From Planctomycetota bacterium (GTDB lineage Bacteria > Planctomycetota > Planctomycetia > Pirellulales > Pirellulaceae), in contig JABAAE010000014.1 of assembly GCA_014238905.1 (NCBI GenBank), positions 62,001 through 126,000 on the forward strand: 64,000 nt of DNA, read 5' to 3'. The notes under the pieces were generated by a model. The model saw only the letters and a list, made by a program, of their open reading frames with translations. It was not told the origin of the DNA and did not search any database. The first letter of the stretch is position 1, and the number at the start of each line of letters is the position of its first letter. Both the position numbers and the translations under genes were made by a program. Of the stretch, positions 1 through 10,000 are shown in pieces.

Positions 1-236
1 ATTGCCCTGGATACGATTGGCCGTTTGTTTTATTGGGCGGCATGGGCAAAAAACTGAAGATGGGACGCTACATTGAGTACCCCAAGTATGGCGACAAAGG
101 GCACCGGACGGTTGGCAACCTTTATCTTTCGCTCATGCACGCCGCCGGATTGGAGACCGCTCAAACGTTTGGCCAAATGGACTCAAATCTAAAACATCTC
201 GATTTGAAGGGCCCCTTGGAAGAATTGCTGTCGTAA
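1..236 (+). CDS. C-terminal end of a DUF1552-like secreted protein (partial)
   Basis: The reading frame is open from the first bases of the window and ends at a TAA at 234-236, giving about 77 residues of a protein whose start lies upstream. The visible part reads PFVLLGGMGKKLKMGRYIEY, then GHRTVGNLYLSLMHAAG and FGQMDSNLKHLDLKG. A 'lxGG-G-lkxGRy' segment, then a polar stretch, then 'NLYLSLL' is the usual C-terminal layout of DUF1552 proteins, which often pair with DUF1592-type cytochrome-like proteins. The related DUF1501 family cannot be fully excluded. Function is unknown for both. Confidence 0.65.
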   Translation, partial: CPGYDWPFVLLGGMGKKLKMGRYIEYPKYGDKGHRTVGNLYLSLMHAAGLETAQTFGQMDSNLKHLDLKGPLEELLS

Positions 237-442
237 ACATGCCGTGCCTCCGGTGAGGTCCATGGTGACTTGGAGTTGGAAATCCTGGTCGATCCATTTC
301 GGCCTTTTCAGGGGCGGCGAGAGCGTTCAAACACCGAAATGCAGGCCTGGGTGGGGGTTTGCCTAGCCAGAGCTGCACAGGCTGAACCAGAAATGGCAGC
401 TAGAGTATTGAACCTGACATCCAACTAGCTCAACACACCGAG

Positions 443-2011
443 ATGAAAAAGCATTACACTGATTTCCATTCCACAGACTTGAAGGAGTGCCTAAATCAAA
501 TGGTCAATCAGCTACCTCAAACGGTTTTCCGGCTGTGCGTGACACTTTTCGTTGTTAGCATTTATGCCGATTCAGGGTCGCACTTGTCTTTTGCCCAAGA
601 GATCAAATATGAAGATCGTGTCGGTTCCAACAAAGATTTCGACATGTGCGAAAATTTTCGATTCAAGCGAATCACAAAGCTCGTTAGCGACGGAAAAATT
701 TCACAACAACAGGGCTATAACATTTGGAAACGCGTCCAGTCAGATAAAGGGGCGGTGAAAAAGACCCTTGACGAAGCAGTTGCGGCGAAAGAACTGACCC
801 AACATCAAGCCGACCGATTGATTCCGTTGATTGATATGAAAATGGTCTATTTCGATAGCCAGCATGGACGGTTTGGTCAGCCAAAGGATTTGAAAGAGGG
901 CCAATTCAAAACAGGCGAAGTGGCGGCCAAGAATCGCAACGCCGTTTACAAGCGATTAATCGCTGCCAATGAGCGCGGCGAGCTCTATGACTATGATGTC
1001 GCTTCGATCATGAAGCAACTTTACGCGGGCTTCAATTCGGACGCGGCAGTCATCGAGGAAGTCGCCATTTACCGAGGCGCATTAAACCCGCGGATTGGGC
1101 AAAGCGGCTCCCTCCAGCGCGTGCTACAATCCGCCCGGATGCAACGAACACGGGACCGAAATAATGGCAAGGGGTACGCTGCGGTTGAAATCAAGATCAC
1201 CGACCCGGCGGATTGGATCAAGAACCTCGAAAAACCGATCTACTCCGGTCCACAGTCGGGTGAAAAAATCTCATCGTTGACGGCCATCAACCTACGGGGC
1301 GATCAGGCCGGTCAGGAATTTGATCCGGTAGACTTGGCAGGTGACAAACTCCACCTTATGTTCTTTGTCCGAAAGTCTCGCACCTTCGGTCGATTCCTGG
1401 GACAGCTAAGGCAACAACTCCAGTCCATTGAAGAAAACTCAAAACAACCTTGGGCGATGTCAGTTATTGTCTGTACCGACGACGCAAACGAGGCCGAGAA
1501 GAGCTTCTCGGTGTTGGACCAACGATATCCCAAAAACCTGATTGTGGCTTTGTCCAAAGAGGGGTCGGCCGGCCCTCCCGCTTACGGATTGGACAAGAAT
1601 CTCACGGCGACGGTTATTGTCGCCAAAAATGGCAAAGTCGCCCACAACTTGCCCTATGCCGGCAACGCGTTCTACACGCAACCCCATATCCTTGGCGCCA
1701 TCGCCAAAGCCATGGAAGTCGATCACGAGACTCTGCGCAAGTATATCGGCGAGAAACCTGGCGATGCGGTATCGCAAGCATACCGTCGAAGCATGCAGGA
1801 CAAAAAAGAAGATTCAAGGGCGACTCCACAAAATGGGTTTCGTGAAAAACTTGGCCCTTTAGTGCTAAGCGAAAAAATCACCCGTGCAGAAGCGGGAGAA
1901 TTACTCAAACTTTCAGGTGACAAAACGGCTCTTCGGAGAAAGGTTGAAGAACTCGTGAAAGCGAAGAAACTCACTCGAGAACAAGCGAAGGAATTATTGA
2001 GTGCTGCCTAG
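443..2011 (+). CDS. Secreted protein with a cysteine-less thioredoxin-like domain and helical repeats
   Basis: About 522 residues. A hydrophobic stretch (FRLCVTLFVVSIYA, about residues 29-42) followed by SFAQ suggests Sec export. An internal ATG at 500, preceded by AAGGAG, would shorten the n-region and is a good alternative start. Residues about 290-430 look like a thioredoxin/AhpC fold: 'DLAGDKLHLMFFVRKS', then 'VIVCTDD', then 'ATVIVAKNGKVAHN' near the end. The CxxC pair is absent, so redox activity is doubtful. Helical segments of similar pattern ('xKITRAEAGELLK', 'KKLTREQAKELL') lie at both ends, about residues 70-125 and 465-520, which suggests an internal duplication. No specific function can be assigned. 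Confidence 0.75.
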   Translation: MKKHYTDFHSTDLKECLNQMVNQLPQTVFRLCVTLFVVSIYADSGSHLSFAQEIKYEDRVGSNKDFDMCENFRFKRITKLVSDGKISQQQGYNIWKRVQSDKGAVKKTLDEAVAAKELTQHQADRLIPLIDMKMVYFDSQHGRFGQPKDLKEGQFKTGEVAAKNRNAVYKRLIAANERGELYDYDVASIMKQLYAGFNSDAAVIEEVAIYRGALNPRIGQSGSLQRVLQSARMQRTRDRNNGKGYAAVEIKITDPADWIKNLEKPIYSGPQSGEKISSLTAINLRGDQAGQEFDPVDLAGDKLHLMFFVRKSRTFGRFLGQLRQQLQSIEENSKQPWAMSVIVCTDDANEAEKSFSVLDQRYPKNLIVALSKEGSAGPPAYGLDKNLTATVIVAKNGKVAHNLPYAGNAFYTQPHILGAIAKAMEVDHETLRKYIGEKPGDAVSQAYRRSMQDKKEDSRATPQNGFREKLGPLVLSEKITRAEAGELLKLSGDKTALRRKVEELVKAKKLTREQAKELLSAA

Positions 2012-2129
2012 CCAGAAGAGGGATTGAGCCGCGGAGAACGCGATCGACAACGAACCCAAACCGGTCCTGTTTTTCTGCCGAGCCAATAGTCGACCGCGTG
2101 TGCTAACCACTGAACTAACAAAAATCATC

Positions 2130-4325
2130 ATGAAAACCACATTTCTAATTTTTGTGGCCTTTTCGACCTGTCTCGGTGCTTTGATGGGGGAGACGTCCAA
2201 GATCACTCCGGTTCCCGTTTCCGAGGTCATTAGCGGGACACCCGACGAAACTGTCGACTTCAAAAACGATTTAATTCCCATGCTCACAAAGTTGGGGTGC
2301 AATGCCGGGAAATGCCACGGTTCGGCGATCGGCCGCGGTGATTTCAAGTTGTCACTCTATGGTGGAACTCCAGAAGCCGACCATGAAGAAATTGTGCGGA
2401 AACTTGGTGGGCGGCGGATTAACTTGAGCGACCCTGAATCAAGCCTCATTTACACAAAGCCTGCCGAGTATGTGGAGCATGGTGGGGGAACGGTCATCGA
2501 TGCTGACGATGAGAATACTCGACTGTTGATAAAATGGATTCAGCAGGGTGCCAAAAATATCCACCTGCGAAAGCTTGAACGAATCGAAGTCAAGCCGGAA
2601 CGATTGGTGGCCCGCCAGATCGGTGCACAGACGACCTTGCAAGTCCTAGCTCACTACGACGATGGATTGACTCGTGATGTCACCAACCTGACCCAATTTG
2701 TGTCTGATGACTCGTCAGCGGTTACCATCGACAGCAACTCGGCAACCGCTAAGGTCATCCGTCCCGGTCGGCATATCGTCATCGCGAGATACTCGACCGA
2801 AGTGGTCCCGATCGAATTAGTCGTTCCCATCTCGGAGACCGTTGTCGACCTCTCCACCGAGCAGCGCAACAACTTTGTGGATGACGAAATCCTTGTGGCG
2901 ATCGCAGAACTTCGCTTGTCGGTTTCGCCGCTGGTTGACGATCCGACATTCATACGGCGGATCACCTTGGACCTCACCGGAAAGTTGCCTGAATATAATA
3001 GCGAAACCGAAGCCGGGCATTTGAATCGAGAAGCGCTGGTCGACGAATTACTCTCTTCCAAGAATTTCGTTGATTTCTACACATTTAAATTGGCCAAGCT
3101 GCTGCGGATCCAATCCAAAGTTGACAAAAACCTGGTGACCACGACACCCAAGGCCGCGCGAGCCTTTCATGATTGGCTGGCCCAGCAGTTGCGTGATGGT
3201 GCCGGCTACGACCAGATGGCGCGAGAGATTATCACCGCCACTGGTAATTCGTCCGAATATGGTCCGGCGACCTTTTATACCGCGGTCGAGGATGCGAGGC
3301 GGCAAACGGAATTTGCCACCGAGGTTTTTATGGGCAGCCGGATGAAGTGTGCCAACTGCCACAACCATCCGCTGGACAAGTGGACACAGGATGACTTCCA
3401 TGGCTTGACGGCGATGTTTTCAAAACTGACCCGCAGCCAGGTGATCCGGTTCAACCCGCTTGGCAAAAACATTCATCCGAATACCGGAGAAGCTGCCTTG
3501 ATGAAAATCCCAGGCGGAGACTTCCTACCGGTGGATACAAAAGATGGGCGGGATGTTTTCGCCGATTGGCTGACAGATCGCAACAACCCGTACTTTGCCA
3601 AGGCGATGGTAAACCGGCTTTGGAAGTCCCTGATGGGCCATGGACTGGTGGAGCCTGTCGATGATTTCCGATCTACCAATCCTGCGACTCATCCGGCCTT
3701 GCTCAATCAATTGGCCGAAGACTTTATGAATCATGGCTACGACATCCGCCATACCCTAAAAGTCATCGCGACAAGTTCGGCCTACGCACGCAGTTCAATT
3801 CCGGTCGGCCGAAACCAGTCTGACAACCGGTTCTACTCACACATGATGCAAAAACCTCTGGAGCCAGAAGTTCTCGCCGATGCGATATCTGATGTACTGG
3901 GAATAGCGGCCCAATATGGAAAGGAAAACCCCGGTACGCGGGCCGTTGAACTTCGCGATGGGGGCATCCGGTCCGACGCACTCGACATACTCGGCCGCTG
4001 CGACCGCACCAACTCCTGTGAAGGAACTCCTTCACCCACCAGTCCGCTGGCCCAAAAGCTTCACCTGTTTAATGGAGAACTGCTCAACAAACGGCTCGGT
4101 GCCGAGGGCGGGCGACTTGACCAGTGGATCAGGACTGAAAAAAAACCGATGGAGATTGTCCGCGAGTTTTACCAAGCAGCGTTGAATCGAAATCCAAATG
4201 AAAAAGAAATTCAATTTCTGTCGCAATTGCTGGACGATCAAAAGCCTTCCCGTCAACAACGCGACGCCCTTGAAGATATTGTCTGGAGCATCCTGACCTG
4301 CAGGGAATTTATCATCAATCATTAA
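2130..4325 (+). CDS. Secreted cytochrome-like protein, PSCyt1-Ig-DUF1549-DUF1553
   Basis: Translation from the ATG at 2130 gives 731 residues and places the signal peptide MKTTFLIFVAFSTCLGALMG at the N-terminus. A frame extending back to a GTG at 2100 would bury that signal. A haem-type motif CNAGKCHG starts at residue 57, the CX4CH form seen in planctomycete PSCyt1 domains. About residues 165-230 ('VLAHYDDGLTRDVT ... GRHIVIARYSTE') look like a bacterial Ig-like (Big2) domain. DUF1549 follows, with 'DDPTFIRRITLDLTGKLP' and a second motif CANCH at residue 407. DUF1553 closes the protein ('FADWLTDRNNPYFAKAMVNR'). It is followed by a DUF1501 gene, the usual pairing. The family is predicted extracytoplasmic and its activity is unknown. 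Confidence 0.92.
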   Translation: MKTTFLIFVAFSTCLGALMGETSKITPVPVSEVISGTPDETVDFKNDLIPMLTKLGCNAGKCHGSAIGRGDFKLSLYGGTPEADHEEIVRKLGGRRINLSDPESSLIYTKPAEYVEHGGGTVIDADDENTRLLIKWIQQGAKNIHLRKLERIEVKPERLVARQIGAQTTLQVLAHYDDGLTRDVTNLTQFVSDDSSAVTIDSNSATAKVIRPGRHIVIARYSTEVVPIELVVPISETVVDLSTEQRNNFVDDEILVAIAELRLSVSPLVDDPTFIRRITLDLTGKLPEYNSETEAGHLNREALVDELLSSKNFVDFYTFKLAKLLRIQSKVDKNLVTTTPKAARAFHDWLAQQLRDGAGYDQMAREIITATGNSSEYGPATFYTAVEDARRQTEFATEVFMGSRMKCANCHNHPLDKWTQDDFHGLTAMFSKLTRSQVIRFNPLGKNIHPNTGEAALMKIPGGDFLPVDTKDGRDVFADWLTDRNNPYFAKAMVNRLWKSLMGHGLVEPVDDFRSTNPATHPALLNQLAEDFMNHGYDIRHTLKVIATSSAYARSSIPVGRNQSDNRFYSHMMQKPLEPEVLADAISDVLGIAAQYGKENPGTRAVELRDGGIRSDALDILGRCDRTNSCEGTPSPTSPLAQKLHLFNGELLNKRLGAEGGRLDQWIRTEKKPMEIVREFYQAALNRNPNEKEIQFLSQLLDDQKPSRQQRDALEDIVWSILTCREFIINH

Positions 4326-4443
4326 AGAATTTCAATCATGAGAGGTTCTTTATCATAAGAGGGCCATCATCATCAGGGACTCCTGCAATACCCAACAATG
4401 GCAATTCAATGCATCGAGTTTTTCCCAACCAATCCAATCAAAC

Positions 4444-5835
4444 ATGCAAAAACCGGCAATGAACACTTCTAAAAGATGCGATGGGCTGACTCGCCGTAAT
4501 TTTGTCCGCGTTGGGGGACTCACGGCATTGGGTTTGGGTATGCCGAATTTCTTCCAAATGCAACGTGCGATGGCAGGCACCCCGACCTCAGATTCAAAAA
4601 CAACCGCCAAAGCTAAATCGTGCATCCTGATCTGGCTCGACGGCGGCGCAAGCCACCTGGATACATTTGATCCCAAGCCCCAAGCTCCCGCGGAGGTACG
4701 CGGCCCCTTCGATTCGATCGGCACCAACTTGAATGGCATCCGCATCAGTGAACACTTGCCTCAAACTGCAAAGATGCTCGACAAACTGGCTTTAGTTCGC
4801 AGCGTGACCTCGCCGTTTGGAGTGCATAACTTCGCATTGCAGTACCTGATGACTGGGTACCAACCCACACCCGCACTCGAGTATCCCGGCATAGCGTCGG
4901 TGGTCGCTCATCTGAAGACGCAAACCGGAGTCCTACCATCGAATATCGCGATTCCCAATTTGATTTCTCGCGACGCCGCCACGATCGGCAACGGATTCCT
5001 TCCCAACAGCACTAAACATTTTTCATTGGGTAGCGATCCCGGCACGGCAAGTTACAAGGTTCGCGATTTGGATTTTTATCGCGACCTCGATATCTCGCGA
5101 CTAGATCGGCGTCGCAAAATCGTCAATGCGATGAACGAATTCGGAAATCTGAAAGCCAAAGGCATCAGCGATCCTGACCTGGAGCGTGCCTATAATCTGA
5201 TCGCTTCCCAGAAAGCTAAAGCAGCGTTCAGCCTGGACGAGGAACCGACGGAGATACGTCAGCGGTACAGCATCGATCCACGGGCCAACCTGGGGGATTC
5301 CAACAACATTGGTCAGCATTGCCTGCTGGCCCGCCGCTTAGTCGAACGAGGGGTTCCCTTTGTCACCGTAAATAATACAGGCTGGGATAACCATTTGGAC
5401 CTGAAGACCTACGCCAACCGGCATCCTGGTGATCCACGTTCAGCCTCACATGCATTGATACCAGGTTTGGACAAGGCACTCACCGCGTTGATTGGAGATC
5501 TTTCCGATCGAGGGATGCTGGATGAGACACTGGTTTTAGTTATGACGGATTTTGGCCGGACGCCAAAAATCAACAGCACCGGTGGTCGGGACCATTGGCC
5601 CAATTGTTTCAGCGTGGCCATGGCCGGTGGTGGCGTGAAAGGCGGACAGGTGGTCGGTGCAAGCGACCCGCTGGGTGAATTTGTCAAAGATCGCCCCATC
5701 ACTCCTGGTGATCTTTCCTCGACGATTTACACGCTCCTTGGAATCGACCCAGGGCACCAACTGCATACCCCAGACGGCCGTCCCATTCGTATCGCACCGC
5801 AAGAATCAAAAGTGATCAAGGAGTTGTTGGCATGA
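4444..5835 (+). CDS. DUF1501 family protein with twin-arginine signal
   Basis: 463 residues. The N-terminus carries LTRRNFVRVGG followed by a hydrophobic stretch, a twin-arginine export signal. The DUF1501 landmarks are 'IWLDGGASHLDTFDPKP' near residue 60, 'RLVERGVPFVTVNN.GWDNH' near residue 300, and 'MTDFGRTPKIN...GRDHWP' near residue 365. The fold belongs to the alkaline phosphatase/sulfatase superfamily, but the biochemical role is not established. It lies 118 bases after the DUF1549/1553 gene and overlaps the following WD40 gene by four bases (ATGA), so the three are probably one operon. An ATG at 4459 is an equally possible start. Confidence 0.93.
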   Translation: MQKPAMNTSKRCDGLTRRNFVRVGGLTALGLGMPNFFQMQRAMAGTPTSDSKTTAKAKSCILIWLDGGASHLDTFDPKPQAPAEVRGPFDSIGTNLNGIRISEHLPQTAKMLDKLALVRSVTSPFGVHNFALQYLMTGYQPTPALEYPGIASVVAHLKTQTGVLPSNIAIPNLISRDAATIGNGFLPNSTKHFSLGSDPGTASYKVRDLDFYRDLDISRLDRRRKIVNAMNEFGNLKAKGISDPDLERAYNLIASQKAKAAFSLDEEPTEIRQRYSIDPRANLGDSNNIGQHCLLARRLVERGVPFVTVNNTGWDNHLDLKTYANRHPGDPRSASHALIPGLDKALTALIGDLSDRGMLDETLVLVMTDFGRTPKINSTGGRDHWPNCFSVAMAGGGVKGGQVVGASDPLGEFVKDRPITPGDLSSTIYTLLGIDPGHQLHTPDGRPIRIAPQESKVIKELLA

Positions 5836-6797
5836 TCGATCAAATCAAATGCTGGCCCACCCGTGCGGGCCTCGGTTTATTTTCGGTTTTGATTGCTTCG
5901 CTGCCGGGAACCTCCCTACTCATCGGTCAAGAACCACCTGTCACTGACATCGCATTCGCACCCGATGGCGAGTCGCTCATCGCCTGTTCGCAAAAAGGAC
6001 TTCAGGTTTTCAGTTGGCCGAAGCTAAAATTGCAATCAACGGTAAAGGTTTCATTTGCAAATCTGCACTGTCTCGAATTTTCGCCCGACGGAAACCAACT
6101 GGCCGTGGGTGGGGGGAATCCGTCTGAAACAGGCGGAATTGAGATTTTCTCATGGCCGGAAAACCAGTCGAAAATAAAATTGTTCCACCACGACGATTCC
6201 GTCATGTCAGTCTTTTGGCAAGGCAACCACATTTTGGTTGCGGCGAGCCTTGATCGTTTATTGACCCGATGGGATCTGAAAACGAAAAAAACCGTCAAGA
6301 TCTACCAAGGCCACTCGCGGGGAGTCAGTTCCGTCTGTCTTCTCAACAATGGAGAAATGGTAACTGCCGGCCATGATCAATCGGTTCGTGTTTGGGATAT
6401 CGAGTCGGGAAAGTTGATTCGAACTTTGAACCAGCACACAAAGCCAATCAATTCGATGGCAGCTTGGCCCGGTTCGACCGGTAAGCCAATGGTCGCCACG
6501 GCCGCCGGAGATCGCACCATCCGTTTTTGGCAACCCACCATCGGTCGAATGATGCGTTATATCCGGCTCGAGTCCGAACCGCTTGATATCGCCTGGATCA
6601 ACGAATCACAAATTATCGCCAGCTGTGTCGACGGCCAAGCTCGCCTGGTCGACGCCGAAAACGTGACGGTCCTCCGGACCCTTCCGGTGATTCAAGGCTG
6701 GGCTTACGCGATCGCCCCCCATCCAAATGATCAAACCATTGCCATCGCAGGAAGCGACGGTCAAATCCATCGAATGAGACTTCAAAAAAACAAGTGA
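5832..6797 (+). CDS. Secreted WD40-repeat beta-propeller protein
   Basis: 321 residues with an N-terminal hydrophobic signal (LGLFSVLIASLPGTSLLIG). About seven blades of WD40 type follow, for example 'FSPDGNQLAVGGG', 'GHSRGVSSVCLLNNGEMVTAG' (given as its visible parts) and 'DQSVRVWDIESGKLIRTL', so most of the chain is one propeller. WD40 propellers are usually protein-binding scaffolds. The start codon overlaps the stop of the DUF1501 gene (ATGA at 5832-5835), which implies translational coupling and a joint extracytoplasmic function with the cytochrome-like and DUF1501 proteins. No catalytic motif is seen. Confidence 0.9.
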   Translation: MIDQIKCWPTRAGLGLFSVLIASLPGTSLLIGQEPPVTDIAFAPDGESLIACSQKGLQVFSWPKLKLQSTVKVSFANLHCLEFSPDGNQLAVGGGNPSETGGIEIFSWPENQSKIKLFHHDDSVMSVFWQGNHILVAASLDRLLTRWDLKTKKTVKIYQGHSRGVSSVCLLNNGEMVTAGHDQSVRVWDIESGKLIRTLNQHTKPINSMAAWPGSTGKPMVATAAGDRTIRFWQPTIGRMMRYIRLESEPLDIAWINESQIIASCVDGQARLVDAENVTVLRTLPVIQGWAYAIAPHPNDQTIAIAGSDGQIHRMRLQKNK

Positions 6798-6819
6798 TGA
6801 GATCAGGAAGACCAGTAAG

Positions 6820-6839
6820 CTTGGTTTCTGAAAACCAAG
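6820..6839. repeat. Short inverted repeat in the intergenic region
   Basis: CTTGGTTT and AAACCAAG form a perfect 8-bp stem with a 4-base loop, 23 bases after the WD40 stop codon. There is no T-run directly after it on the + strand, so its role as a terminator is uncertain. Confidence 0.35.
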
Positions 6840-7091
6840 AAAGCCCTGAACCCCGCTTGGGGTAAGTCCCTCGATCCTGAGCTCTGGAGGCAATTTGGGA
6901 AACTTGAGCGCCGGGGCAGGTCTGGCAAAGGAAAATCTGAAAAACCGGATGATTCGCCACTCTTGTCATTTTTTTTATCACATTGCAATTACAATCGTAT
7001 AAGCATGAGTCCGGCAGAAGGATTCAGGCCTTCATCCCAAACTGCTTGTTTCCCTCCCCACTTACACAATTTGATTCCTTTTAGGTGATAG

Positions 7092-10000
7092 ATGCATTAC
7101 TTGATTTCTTTCTCCACCAAGGTAATTGCGTGCCTTGTAATTCTTACCGCGTTCTCACCGGGGCAGAATTCCGCTGCTGATTTTACGCGACTACTAAGAC
7201 AGCCTTCTCTGGGAGAAAAACATATCGTGTTCACCTATGGGAGCGATTTGTGGATAGCTGAACGTACAGCAGGACTGGCTCGCCGGCTCACAAGCACGCC
7301 TGCTGTTGAAAGCGACCCGCACCTCTCTCCCGACGGAAACTGGGTGGCATTCACATCGAATCGATCCGGCGTCAGGGCCATTTATGTATTACCAATCCAA
7401 GGCGGAACACCTCAAAGGCTTACGTGGTATCCGGCATCTGATTCCGCGCGAGGGTGGACGCGAGATGGAAAAGGCATTTTATATGCCTCAACTCGCGAAA
7501 CGGCGCCAAGCAGTTACGAACGCCTCTGGGTGGTTCCCGCGACGGGCGGGGCGTCAAAGCGGCTTCCAGCACCCTTTGGCCACGATGGTTGTTTTTCGGA
7601 AAACGGAAAACAGCTAGTCGTTGAACCGGTGACTCGTTGGGATCCTGAATGGAGGCAGTATCGTGGTGGACAAAATAAATCACTGATCATTCTTGATTTG
7701 AATGACTTGTCCGAGTTATTGATTCCTTGCCAGCGCACAACCGACACACAGCCAATTTGGATCGGCTCAAAAATCTATTTCCTCTCGGACCGCGACGGTG
7801 TTGTTAACCTGTGGACATTTGATACAGACAACAAAGGCCTGGAGCAAATCACCAAGTTCAAGGGCGACGATATTAAATGGCTTGCTGCACATCAGACCAC
7901 ACTTGCTTTCGAACGACAGGGCTACATTCACACTCTTGGAATTGAAAAGAAAAAGATCGAGCGGCTGAAAATACAGGTTCAGGGAGATTTCCCGTTGAGC
8001 GAGTCCCGCTGGGAGGACGTAAGCAGTCAGATCCGCTCTTGGAGTCTATCTGCGACAGGCAAAAGAGCACTGTTTGAGGCACGCGGAGAAATCTTTACCG
8101 TGCCAGTCAAAAAAGGTGACACACGTAACCTCACCAAAACATCAGGAGCGGCAGATCGAATGCCCATTTGGTCGCCTCAAGGTGACCAAATCGCATGGTT
8201 CTCCGATGCCGGAACAGGCTACAAACTGTTGATCGCTGAGCAGGATGGCTTGTCAGACCCACGACAGTTTGGCATCGGCGAATCGAAAATGGCATGGGAA
8301 GCACGTTGGTCACCCGATGGCAAGTTCATTGCCTTTGTTGATGATGATGTGCGAATTCGGCTATTTGATGTAGACACAGGGAACATTCGTACCGTTGATG
8401 TCGGCAGAGCGAATTACGAACGAGGGTCCATGGGACTCTCATGGTCACCCGATTCAAAATGGCTTGCCTATTCCAAAACCTATGCAAATCGATTCGGACG
8501 AATTGTTGTCTGTCCAGTCGGCAAAGGGAAACCGAAGCCTTTAACCGACTACATGGCCCACGCCATAACTCCGTCGTGGAGTAGCGATGGGAAATACCTG
8601 TACTTTCTCGCCAGCACTAACCTCGCCTTGAGGTCTGGATGGGCCAACACCAGCCAGATTAATGCCGATCCAAAGTATGGGGCTTACATGATTGTGCTAA
8701 ATGAAAAGGTTCCCACACCTTTTGCACCCGAAAGCGACGAGGAAGAAGGATCCAGCAAAAACAAAGATGACAACGTCGAAAGACCTGGGCAAAGTTCCGC
8801 CCAACCCAACAAAAATAATCCCCAGGAAAAATCGTCCGCTAACGATGACCCAAAAACGCCTGGTAAGAAAAAAAGAAAGCGCAGAGAAAACAAACCACTG
8901 TCCAACGATGACGACCCCAATTCAAAAAAAGGCCTCTCAGCTCCGAAACCCAAGGACAGGGAGAAAACGGGTGAGAAAGAAAAGGAAGAAGGCGAAAAAG
9001 TTGCCGTCGAAATATCGTTGGAAGGAATTGCCCGTCGAATCGTAGCCCTGCCGATCCCTGTCAAGAGCTATGTCATGACATTACCAGGTCCGGATGGAGT
9101 GGTTTTTATTGGCGAAAAAACCGATGGGAGCCCTGGTTTAACATTGCAACGATTTTCCCTCAAAGAACGAAAAGCGACGCCTTTTGCCAAAGGGGTTTCC
9201 CGGGTTTCGATTTCTTCTGACCGCCAGAAAATGCTTTATCGCACTGGTAGCTCCTGGTCAGTTGTCGATACTGGCGCTGCCGTTGCCGCAAGCAAGGGTA
9301 GCCTTTCTGTCAAACTCCGAATGAAACTTGATCTGCTGGAAGAATGGAAGCAGATCTTCGCTGAAGCCTGGCATTACCAACGCGATTTCTTTTACGATCC
9401 AGGAATGCACGGACGAAACTGGAATGATGTTCGCAAACGATACGCGCCTTTGTTGCCACACGTTCGACATCGGTCCGACCTGAATTATATCCTCGACCAA
9501 ATGAATGGTGAACTTTCGGTAGGTCACAGTTTTGTCTCGGGAGGAGATCTACCGGATGTCGAGACGTCTTCGGCAGGAGTTCTAGGCGCAGACCTTGAGC
9601 AGGAGAAGGGTCGCTGGCGAATCAAAAGAATCCTGACATTTGAGAACTGGAATCCAACGATGCGAGCGCCGTTAGACCGACCTGGTCTTCGAGTCAAGGA
9701 GAACAACTACATTCTTGCAGTCAATGGCGAAGACTTGACGGCGATGGACGATCCATATCGCCTGCTTGATGGAACCGCTGGCGAACAAACCGTTTTGCAT
9801 GTCAACGACAAGCCGCAAAAGAAGGGCTCTTGGCGAATTACCGTAGAGCCTATTCGAAGTGAAAACAGCTTGCGTCAACGGGCATGGGTTGAAGACAACC
9901 GGCGATTAGTGAACCTACTGTCCAATGGCACGCTGGCTTATGTTTGGGTGCCCAACACTGGTGGTCCCGGCTTGATTTCTTTCGACAGGTACTTGTTTGC

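Noticed and set aside
6967..6974. T-run as a terminator after the WD40 gene
   Set aside because: It lies about 130 bases after the inverted repeat at 6820-6839, too far to form an intrinsic terminator with it.
8684..9064. 126-codon minus-strand frame opposite the tricorn insert
   Set aside because: It is a shadow of the charged, low-complexity insert on the opposite strand, Ser/Phe/Leu-rich, with no start signal.
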